This document shows, one piece after another, positions 49,044 to 54,823 of a DNA stretch of 54,823 nucleotides. The stretch's first letter is position 1. Each line of letters begins with the position of its first letter. The position numbers and the translations under genes were made by a program. Source of the DNA: Paenibacillus eucommiae (GTDB taxonomy: Bacteria; Bacillota; Bacilli; Paenibacillales; NBRC-103111); assembly GCF_017874215.1 (NCBI RefSeq), contig NZ_JAGGLB010000051.1, forward strand, positions 1 through 54,823, given 5' to 3'. The notes below the pieces were generated by a model, which saw nothing but the letters and a program-made list of their open reading frames with translations, was not told the origin of the DNA and ran no database searches.

Positions 49044-50110
49044 ACGCCCGCCCCACTTGAAGAGGCTTTACTCTGTGTATCTTGCAGCTTTTGCAGATCC
49101 AACTTTTCTATCTTCACCTCTACGCCTTCCTTAAGTGAGCGATAAGCAGCTTCCGATACAGCAATCGTTCTGAGCCCATCTTCCAATGAGATTAATGGTT
49201 CTTTGCCGTCTCTTACGCATTCAATAAAATGACTGTTTAAACGCACCCACATATCATTATCTGCAAAGGTTGTCCGCTGCTCGGGTCCATTATCATCTTT
49301 GAACATAAGCTCGCCATTGTTGTTTACTACAGTTAGCTTCTCGGTCGCCACGCCTGTAATATCATACTCCACCCGGGTTACCCAAGGTGTGCTGACATGG
49401 GCAATTCCACCATTCACAAACTTGATTGCAACTGTGAAAGCATCCGCTACGCTACCAGGGGGCAGTAAATAGGTACCTCCATAGGCAAATACGGATTCAA
49501 TTTCACCGCACATCCAGCGGAGCAAATCATAATCGTGTGAACCATGGGAAAAGATCGGTCCCTTGGCAGTTTCATCATCAAAATACCAGCTCGGCGTGTC
49601 ATAGTAATGGTCGCGATATTTATCATATACCCGCTGATCAGGGTCAAGAAAATGTGTGCGCATGGACCAAGCTTGGATAGGCTTGCCTGCGTCTTCCTTC
49701 GACACAACATCCTTCATCGCCCGGTAAGCCGGAGCGAATCGTAATGGATAGCCCACCATCGCCTTCAGCTCGGGATGCTTTGCTCCAGCCGCGGCAATGA
49801 GCGCACCATCCGCAACAGAAGTTGCAATCGCCTTTTCCAAAAATAAATGCTTGCCAGCTTCAAGTACCGCTATGGCTGCATCAACATGCAGATGGTCAGG
49901 CGTAGCAACCCAGACAGCATCGAGATCATGCTTCAGCAAATCCTCGTAACGATCATAAACAGCCGCTCCTCCGAGCTCAGCAGCAAGCAGCTCCGCTTTT
50001 TCCCGCGTGCGGTTCTGTAAAGCCGTAACTGCAACGCCTGGCAGCTTATGCAAGGTTCTCGCATGCAGCGCCCCCATCAATCCACAGCCAATAATTCCAA
50101 CTTTAATCAT
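49040..50110 (-). CDS. Gfo/Idh/MocA family oxidoreductase
   Basis: A 356-aa NAD(P)-dependent sugar dehydrogenase. The Rossmann motif is GIIGCGLMGALHARTL. The usual EKP motif is EKAIAT (about residues 94-99), with Ala instead of Pro. The catalytic-domain segment GSHDYDLLRWMCGE contains the conserved His/Asp. AAAGGCGG precedes the ATG. It is the middle gene of three, 40 bp after the first dehydrogenase and overlapping the isomerase gene. The C-terminal QSKASSSGAGV tail is low complexity. Confidence 0.92.
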   Translation of the reverse strand: MIKVGIIGCGLMGALHARTLHKLPGVAVTALQNRTREKAELLAAELGGAAVYDRYEDLLKHDLDAVWVATPDHLHVDAAIAVLEAGKHLFLEKAIATSVADGALIAAAGAKHPELKAMVGYPLRFAPAYRAMKDVVSKEDAGKPIQAWSMRTHFLDPDQRVYDKYRDHYYDTPSWYFDDETAKGPIFSHGSHDYDLLRWMCGEIESVFAYGGTYLLPPGSVADAFTVAIKFVNGGIAHVSTPWVTRVEYDITGVATEKLTVVNNNGELMFKDDNGPEQRTTFADNDMWVRLNSHFIECVRDGKEPLISLEDGLRTIAVSEAAYRSLKEGVEVKIEKLDLQKLQDTQSKASSSGAGV

Positions 50111-50150
50111 TGTACTTTTTCCGCCTTTCCTTGTATCTTTATTAGCTTTA

Positions 50151-51137
50151 TTATAATTTTACCGGTACACCCTTGCTCTCGTACATAGCCCATATCGTGC
50201 GATGCGATCTCAGCGCGTCTTCTCCAGAGGTTTCCGGCTTTTGCCCCGTGGCAATGCTTTCCAGGAAGTGCTCAATTTCACCCAACGCATTACGTCCCGG
50301 CACTGCTTCATCCTGTTCACTGCGCTCAAACAACGTTTGGCGGCCGTCGGCAGTTACGACCTCTACGGTCCAAAGATCTCTTCCTAAAATAATAAGTGCA
50401 TCTGTTGTATGGATATGCATATTGGCTGGCGCCTCTTGAAACCTGGTTCCCCAGCTGCTGATTAAATGCGCTATGGCTCCGTTAACAAACTTGATGGTGC
50501 TGTGCGCTGTTCCTTCGCCTTCCATCCAATCCGTGCCATTACGTGTATCCAGAGATACCACTTGCTCAGGCTCGCCAAGCAGCCAGATTAGAATGTCAAT
50601 ATAGTGACAGCCATGGCTGAACAAAACCCCGCCACCGAGCGTGCTCTTGCGCGCAAACCAAGTGTTTGGCATCGGCTCCAAGAACCCTTGCACCCAGCAT
50701 TCTGCATGAATCGGTTTACCGTAGCGGCCGCTGTCCATAATCTCCTTCAGCTTCCGCAAAGCAGGCAAATAGCGAACGATGTAAGCAATCATCAGCGAAA
50801 CGCCAGCACTATCGGCTGCACTGATCAGCTTCAGGCAGTCCTCTTCGGTATTAGCGAGCGGTTTCTCCAGAAGTACGTGCTTCCCTGCGGCGATCGCCTG
50901 GAGAGCTTGCGGCGCATGCAGGTGATGCGGTGTACAGATGCTAACTGCATCGACGTCGTCCAATACTTGTGTCCAATCTGTAGCATATTTACAGCCCAGC
51001 TCTGCTGCGACCTTTGCGGCTTTGCTTTCATCTAAATCGACTACCCAGCTTAGCTCTGCCCGTTCTGCTAATTTGTAGGCGTAAGCATGTTCAAGTCCCA
51101 TATTAAGTCCCACAACTGCTGTGCGAATTTTGCTCAT
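50151..51137 (-). CDS. Gfo/Idh/MocA family oxidoreductase
   Basis: A 328-aa NAD(P)-dependent sugar dehydrogenase with Rossmann motif AVVGLNMGLEHAYAYKL, canonical EKP in LLEKPLANTEED (about residues 92-103), and GCHYIDILIWLLGEPEQVV carrying the conserved H-x-x-D. CAGGAGG precedes ATG 51137. It is the promoter-proximal gene of the catabolic operon, facing the divergent AraC-type gene. Having two different dehydrogenases and an isomerase suggests successive oxidation and reduction of one substrate, as in scyllo-inositol or glucoside 3-dehydrogenation routes. Confidence 0.92.
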   Translation of the reverse strand: MSKIRTAVVGLNMGLEHAYAYKLAERAELSWVVDLDESKAAKVAAELGCKYATDWTQVLDDVDAVSICTPHHLHAPQALQAIAAGKHVLLEKPLANTEEDCLKLISAADSAGVSLMIAYIVRYLPALRKLKEIMDSGRYGKPIHAECWVQGFLEPMPNTWFARKSTLGGGVLFSHGCHYIDILIWLLGEPEQVVSLDTRNGTDWMEGEGTAHSTIKFVNGAIAHLISSWGTRFQEAPANMHIHTTDALIILGRDLWTVEVVTADGRQTLFERSEQDEAVPGRNALGEIEHFLESIATGQKPETSGEDALRSHRTIWAMYESKGVPVKL

Positions 51138-51272
51138 TTATAATTACCTCCTGAAATTGGTTTACAAGGTAATCATAGCTGGTTCAACGTGCAAAATCTT
51201 TATCCAATTCGCCACGATATTTGCACAAATGAATATTTATCTGCATCAGGCAAGCTAAAATTCATCCTTGGA

Positions 51273-51301
51273 TTGACAGTGTTTTGTAAGCGGCCTACAA
51301 T
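51273..51301 (+). promoter_or_regulatory. Sigma-A promoter of the AraC-type gene
   Basis: TTGACA (51273-51278), 17 bp, TACAAT (51296-51301). Transcription would start near 51308, so translation must begin at GTG 51336 rather than at the upstream ATG 51189. Confidence 0.7.
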
Positions 51302-51335
51302 TGCATTATATCGGATCGGTCGGGGAGGATTATCC

Positions 51336-52280
51336 GTGCCCAACATTTATTTACACTGGAATTTAAAGGAAGAAATCGTCATCCGCAGAATTTACTCGCT
51401 TCATTATAATGAGCTGACAAAGGATTATGTGTATGAAGGTGAAAAACATGATTTCTGGGAATTTTTGTATGTCGATAATGGTGAGCTGGAAATTGTCACA
51501 GATGTTAACACCTATTATCTGAAGCAGGGAGACATCGTTTTTTATGCGCCTAATGAATTCCATAGCCTGAAAAGCAACCGCAAAACACCATCCAATATTT
51601 TCATCATTGCGTTTGGTTGTCGTTCGGAAGCTATGCGTTTTTTTTCCTATAAATCACTGCGGATCGGCAACGCCGAGCGTCAACTGCTGGCTCTGCTTAT
51701 CGAGGAAGGCCGCCGCGCTTTTACTACATCCAGCCCCATGCCAAAAGAAATTAAAGTGAGAAAAAATAAGCCGAAGACGCCCTTGGAAAACACGGACCCT
51801 TCTACTTTTGGGGCGCAGCAGCTTGTGAAAATTTATCTGGAGGCCCTTCTTATCCAGCTGATCCGCAGTAGTCTGGAGAAGCAGGCTAAATTGGATAAAG
51901 CCGATAAAGTGTATCAACCCAAGCTTTCCAAAATTACCAAAGAGAAAGAAAACCATAAGCTGGCACTACAAATCGATCAATACCTGGAGGAACGCTTGCG
52001 GGAGAGTTTATCTCTCAGTACGATTTGTGGAGATTTCTCATTAAGCAGAACGTATATCAATACCATCTTTCGGGAATATTCCGGCTGCGGCATTATGGAG
52101 CATTTCAAACGAAAAAAAATTGAGAAAGCCAAGCTGTTCATTCGTGAGGAAGTGCTCAATTTAACAGAAATTGCCGAGAAGCTTGGGTATAAGAGCATCC
52201 ATTACTTTTCACGCCAGTTCAAAAAAGAGACAGGCATGCCGCCATCTGAATACTTAAGGACATTGAAGGCGAGAATCTAG
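51336..52280 (+). CDS. AraC family transcriptional regulator
   Basis: A 314-aa regulator. The N-terminal cupin-type sugar-binding domain shows EGEKHDFWEFLYVDNGELEIV and GDIVFYAPNEFHSL. The C-terminal AraC helix-turn-helix pair is LSLSTICGDFSLSRTYINTIF and LTEIAEKLGYKSIHYFSRQFKKETGMPPSEY. GTG 51336 is chosen because GGGGAGG precedes it and a promoter lies between it and the earlier ATG of the open frame. It is divergent from the three-gene sugar operon and is its likely activator. Confidence 0.9.
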   Translation: MPNIYLHWNLKEEIVIRRIYSLHYNELTKDYVYEGEKHDFWEFLYVDNGELEIVTDVNTYYLKQGDIVFYAPNEFHSLKSNRKTPSNIFIIAFGCRSEAMRFFSYKSLRIGNAERQLLALLIEEGRRAFTTSSPMPKEIKVRKNKPKTPLENTDPSTFGAQQLVKIYLEALLIQLIRSSLEKQAKLDKADKVYQPKLSKITKEKENHKLALQIDQYLEERLRESLSLSTICGDFSLSRTYINTIFREYSGCGIMEHFKRKKIEKAKLFIREEVLNLTEIAEKLGYKSIHYFSRQFKKETGMPPSEYLRTLKARI

Positions 52281-52282
52281 GA

Positions 52283-52332
52283 CAACGCAGAAGCACCCCC
52301 GCAGAAAATGCTGCGGGGGTGCTTCTGCGTTG
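52283..52332. terminator. Perfect 22-bp hairpin between convergent genes
   Basis: Arms 52283-52304 and 52311-52332 are perfectly complementary with loop AAAATG. The hairpin fills most of the 66-bp gap between the AraC and nagA stop codons. It has no T-run on either strand, yet its position suggests bidirectional termination. Confidence 0.6.
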
Positions 52333-52346
52333 CAAGGACGTTGATG

Positions 52347-53516
52347 TTAAAAGGACCACGACGCACGATGACGGATTTCACCGCGCAGCATGGTCCACTG
52401 TACTTGAAACTCATTATTCAAGAGTACCAAGTCAGCATCGCAACCAACCTCAATTCGTCCAGCTTGATGGAGGCCGAGCAATGCCGCTGGCGTGCTTGCC
52501 GCCATCGTGACCGCATCAGCCAGGGAGATACCAAATGTGGTCGTCAGCCGTAATGCTTCGTTCATCGTCACCGTACTAGAAGCCAGGGTACCATCCTTCA
52601 AACGCGCGATGCCCTCGGATACGGTTACGTCATGCCCGCCGAAGACATATTCCCCATCGCCGAGTCCCATGGCTTGCAGCGCATCGGTAATCAGAACCAT
52701 TCCATGCGGCCCTTTGAGTCTGTGCATCAATCGAACGATGGCCGGATGCAGATGTACGCCATCGACAATCGCCTGCAGACTAACATGAGACTCTTCGAGT
52801 GCCGCGGCGATAAGACCGGGATCCCGATGATGAATGGATCGCATACCGTTGAAGCAGTGCGTCACATGACGGGCGCCTGATTCAAACGCCAGCTTAGCCT
52901 CCTCATAGGTCGCGTCTGAATGCGCAAGCGCCACAATAATCCCCTGCTCTCTCAGATAAGCGAGCAGTTCCATTCCGTTAGGCAGCTCCGGTGCAAGGGT
53001 GACCATTTTAATAAGAGATCCCGCTTCCTGGACAATAAACTTCATTTCCTCCATATCAGGATGCCTTAAATATGCTTCGTTCTGCATACCCTTCCGCTTC
53101 GGGTTCAAGTAAGGGCCTTCCAAATGGATTCCTGCGATTCGGGCCCCCTCTTCCTTGCCCACAACACGTTTTACGCTGTGAATCATCTTTATTAGATCCT
53201 CGATCGTTGAGCTCACTGATGTCGCAAGAAACGATGTGCAGCCGGTTGTCGAACAAGCGCGAGAGACAGCCTGTACACTCTCCTCTGTCCCATCCATCAT
53301 GTCAAAGCCATTTGCACCATGGATATGCACATCCACCATACCGGGAATCAGCAGTTGGCCCTGCCCATCGATCCATTCCGCGTCTTCCTGCTCCGAAAGC
53401 ACGGCGTCACTTGCTACGCGTTCGATAATGCCATCTCGAATCCAAACTGCGGCTCCCGATAAAATCCGATCCGGCAATGCAAGCCTGACATTATATACGA
53501 TCAATTTCGTCGTCAT
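52347..53516 (-). CDS. nagA: N-acetylglucosamine-6-phosphate deacetylase
   Basis: A 389-aa amidohydrolase that converts GlcNAc-6-phosphate to glucosamine-6-phosphate and acetate. Visible residues are the metal-binding VDVHIHGANGFDMMD, the HLEGPYLNPKRKGMQNE loop, ALAHSDATYEEA, HCFNGMRSIHHRDPG, GVHLHPA and the catalytic Asp in ITDALQAMG. ATG 53516 is used (GGAGG seven bases upstream); the frame is open to 53549, inside the regulator gene. It starts two bases after the DeoR gene stop. A nagB homologue is not in the window. The chemistry could also serve GalNAc-6-phosphate (AgaA). Confidence 0.93.
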   Translation of the reverse strand: MTTKLIVYNVRLALPDRILSGAAVWIRDGIIERVASDAVLSEQEDAEWIDGQGQLLIPGMVDVHIHGANGFDMMDGTEESVQAVSRACSTTGCTSFLATSVSSTIEDLIKMIHSVKRVVGKEEGARIAGIHLEGPYLNPKRKGMQNEAYLRHPDMEEMKFIVQEAGSLIKMVTLAPELPNGMELLAYLREQGIIVALAHSDATYEEAKLAFESGARHVTHCFNGMRSIHHRDPGLIAAALEESHVSLQAIVDGVHLHPAIVRLMHRLKGPHGMVLITDALQAMGLGDGEYVFGGHDVTVSEGIARLKDGTLASSTVTMNEALRLTTTFGISLADAVTMAASTPAALLGLHQAGRIEVGCDADLVLLNNEFQVQWTMLRGEIRHRASWSF

Positions 53517-53518
53517 GT

Positions 53519-54295
53519 TTAGTCCTCCTTCTCTGTTGTTGTGTCGCATATTAGAATCTCAACGTGCTGCCGTTCCAGCTCTTTCCTCGTTTCCTCGGGA
53601 ATGTCCTTGTCTGTAATCAGCACATCCACCCAGTCCAGCGCCAGCCGGAATCGGGAGACATTTCTAAACTTCGTGCTATCCGCGACAACAATAACCTGAT
53701 CGACTCGTCTTGCCATCTCCTTCTTCACACTTGCATCCTCTTCGAACGGGTAATATAGACCATCCGGCAGGATGGCGGAAGCGCCTATGATTGCCTTGTC
53801 AGCCCTGATTTCCGCGATTTTCTCCAAAACGGACGGTCCATATAATAGCCTATTCTTCGTGTTCAGATAGCCGCCAAGTAGATAAATTTGCAGGTCCTCC
53901 CGGTCCGACAGAGCGCTTACATTGTCAATCGAGTGAGTAACAATTGTAACCCCCTTCGCAGTGAGCTGTTCGGCAACCGCCCTTACAGTTGTTGAAACAT
54001 CTAACATAACCGTCTCTCCGTCACGAATCAAACCAGCAGCAATTCGACCAATGCACTGCTTGGCGTCAAACGCGTCGATCAACCGATCCTGGTATGTGGC
54101 AAGCTCCTTGTGGAGTCTTGGTAACGCCACTCCTCCGTGCGTACGCACCACAACGCCCTGTTCCTCCAACCGGACGATATCCCGACGGGCCGTATCCCGG
54201 GATACCCCCGTTTTCTGGCAAATATCCGCAACACTCATCGATTGGTGCTTGTTCAAATGCTCCATGATGTACAGCAGACGTTCTTCTTGAAACAA
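53519..54295 (-). CDS. DeoR family transcriptional regulator (AgaR-like)
   Basis: A 258-aa regulator. The N-terminal helix-turn-helix reads ERLLYIMEHLNKHQSMSVADICQKTGVSRDTARRDIVRLEEQGVVVRTHGG, with the family signature R-R-D-x-x-x-L. The C-terminal sugar-phosphate-binding domain has LDVSTTVRAVAEQL, TIVTHSIDNVSAL, LLGGYLN and ADSTKFRNVS. The TTG start has GAGGAGGG six bases upstream. It is directly followed by nagA in the same operon, so it likely responds to an amino-sugar phosphate. Confidence 0.92.
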   Translation of the reverse strand: MFQEERLLYIMEHLNKHQSMSVADICQKTGVSRDTARRDIVRLEEQGVVVRTHGGVALPRLHKELATYQDRLIDAFDAKQCIGRIAAGLIRDGETVMLDVSTTVRAVAEQLTAKGVTIVTHSIDNVSALSDREDLQIYLLGGYLNTKNRLLYGPSVLEKIAEIRADKAIIGASAILPDGLYYPFEEDASVKKEMARRVDQVIVVADSTKFRNVSRFRLALDWVDVLITDKDIPEETRKELERQHVEILICDTTTEKED

Positions 54296-54310
54296 TGGAA
54301 TCCCTCCTCT

Positions 54311-54350
54311 TTTAAGTAATTATAAGCATCATTTAAGTAATTATAAGCAT
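54311..54350. promoter_or_regulatory. Tandem 19-bp direct repeat upstream of the DeoR gene
   Basis: TTTAAGTAATTATAAGCAT occurs at 54311-54329 and 54332-54350, 21 bp apart (two helical turns). An inverted partial match (TTTTAATTACTTTT) lies near 54396-54409. DeoR proteins bind such repeats, so this is the probable autoregulatory operator. Confidence 0.55.
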
Positions 54351-54567
54351 TTATACACATTATATCAATCATTTTATTCTTATCTCCGCATATATTTTAA
54401 TTACTTTTGCGATTTTCGACCAACTATTCGGCATTTAGGCTTTGCTGCAACTCGAAACGTTTTAAGATCAAAGTTTACAATAAATTTGTTTTTCTCTTGG
54501 CTGGAGGATCTTTCTTAGCAGGCTCAGTTGCATGTGCTAGATTGTAGTAGAGAGATGAACTTCTACT

Positions 54568-54705
54568 TTAACGATGTTTTTCATCGCTAAATGCACGAGG
54601 TCGCCCCCACAACCATACTTTAACAATGAAAAACATCGTTAAAACCCCTTTAACCACCCCCAAAGGGGCTATTCGTCCTCGTTTAACGATGAAAAACATC
54701 ATTAA
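54568..54705. repeat. Palindrome cluster, locus 4 (three copies)
   Basis: Palindromes at 54568-54590 (T-centre), 54620-54642 and 54683-54705 (A-centres), spaced 52 and 63 bp, each with at most one arm substitution. Between the second and third lies the hairpin CCCCTTTA...AAAGGGG. Locus 2 has the related CCCCTTTATACCACCC at the same place, so the two loci share an ordered architecture. Confidence 0.8.
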
Positions 54706-54823
54706 AGCGACTGAATGCCAGGAAACCCGGTGGCGTAAAATAGTCTGTGTACCAAAAATTGGAGTGTTTCCAAGACAAAAATGGTAGGGTATACTCTCGG
54801 AATTGTCCAGATCCACAAGAGGA
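54706..54823. other. Window end, no gene seen
   Basis: This stretch shows no coding frame. GTGTACCAAAAATTGG followed by a purine-rich CACAAGAGGA at the very end could be the leader of a gene or the edge of an insertion sequence lying to the right, but nothing within the window decides this. Confidence 0.2.

Noticed and set aside
35427..54816. Short frames beginning MFFIVK or MKNIVK at several loci
   Set aside because: They are translations of the 23-bp palindrome on either strand (the palindrome contains ATG and lacks stops), not genes; none has a ribosome binding site.
54740..54823. Edge of an IS256-like element at the window end
   Set aside because: GTGTACCAAAAATTGG looks like some IS termini, but no transposase codon, second end or duplicate is visible in the window.
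1..54823. tRNA, rRNA or phage genes
   Set aside because: No cloverleaf with a CCA end or T-loop consensus, no rRNA-like sequence and no phage structural protein was seen on reading both strands.

Overview
The window looks like chromosomal DNA of a Gram-positive, spore-former-type bacterium, most likely a Paenibacillus or close relative (Paenibacillaceae). The grounds are a YesM/YesN two-component pair next to a carbohydrate ABC importer, strong AGGAGG-type ribosome binding sites, perfect CtsR heptad boxes at a heat-shock cluster, an LtaS-type lipoteichoic acid synthase, a ZmaR-type acetyltransferase, an AraC/siderophore-binding fusion behind a Fur box, and many short intergenic hairpin repeats. 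No rRNA, tRNA, CRISPR array or phage structural gene was seen.

Layout. (1) 1-11.1 kb: an insertion-sequence end at 1-143 and a 499-bp deleted copy of the same element at 10599-11097, in inverted orientation, bracket an AT-rich block. The block holds thyX, an unknown gene and a sugar or sugar-acid uptake/catabolism operon (solute-binding lipoprotein, two permeases, Gfo/Idh/MocA dehydrogenase, LarA-like racemase) with a divergent YesN/YesM sensor pair. (2) 11.3-16.8 kb: a ZmaR-like acetyltransferase gene and a decayed second copy flank two small genes (collagen-like and Sm-like). Then come a P-loop kinase, a DUF1697 gene, a GntR regulator and a nucleotidyltransferase split by an in-frame stop. 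(3) 17.2-23.4 kb: aldo/keto reductase, then an organosulfur-type cluster (NtaA/SnaA/DszA monooxygenase, SsuC/A/B-like transporter, mercaptopyruvate-type sulfurtransferase). (4) 23.4-32.3 kb: assorted small genes, including a nuclease-fold-like protein, a stalk-domain secreted protein, a membrane protein/XRE/MDR operon, a TetR-membrane operon behind a striking 20-bp operator-like array, an antitoxin with an internally deleted PIN toxin, and a stand-alone UMP-kinase paralogue. (5) 32.4-35.2 kb: Fur-box controlled iron genes. (6) 35.8-42.4 kb: PNPOx-like, VTT-domain protein, LTA synthase, small genes and an SGNH plus alpha/beta-hydrolase fusion. (7) 42.6-47.8 kb: hsp20, cbpA-like and clpB on the minus strand with CtsR boxes, and a divergent polysaccharide deacetylase. 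(8) 48.2-54.3 kb: a sugar-catabolic operon (isomerase plus two Gfo/Idh dehydrogenases) with a divergent AraC regulator, then a DeoR-nagA operon.

The most unusual signal is intergenic. A 23-bp palindrome (TTAACGATG, five A or T, CATCGTTAA) occurs 11 times in four clusters, three of them between convergent genes, with start-to-start spacings of 51-53 or 62-63 bp. Two unrelated palindrome families elsewhere in the window use nearly the same spacings (50/61/50 and 51/51), which suggests phasing in whole helical turns.
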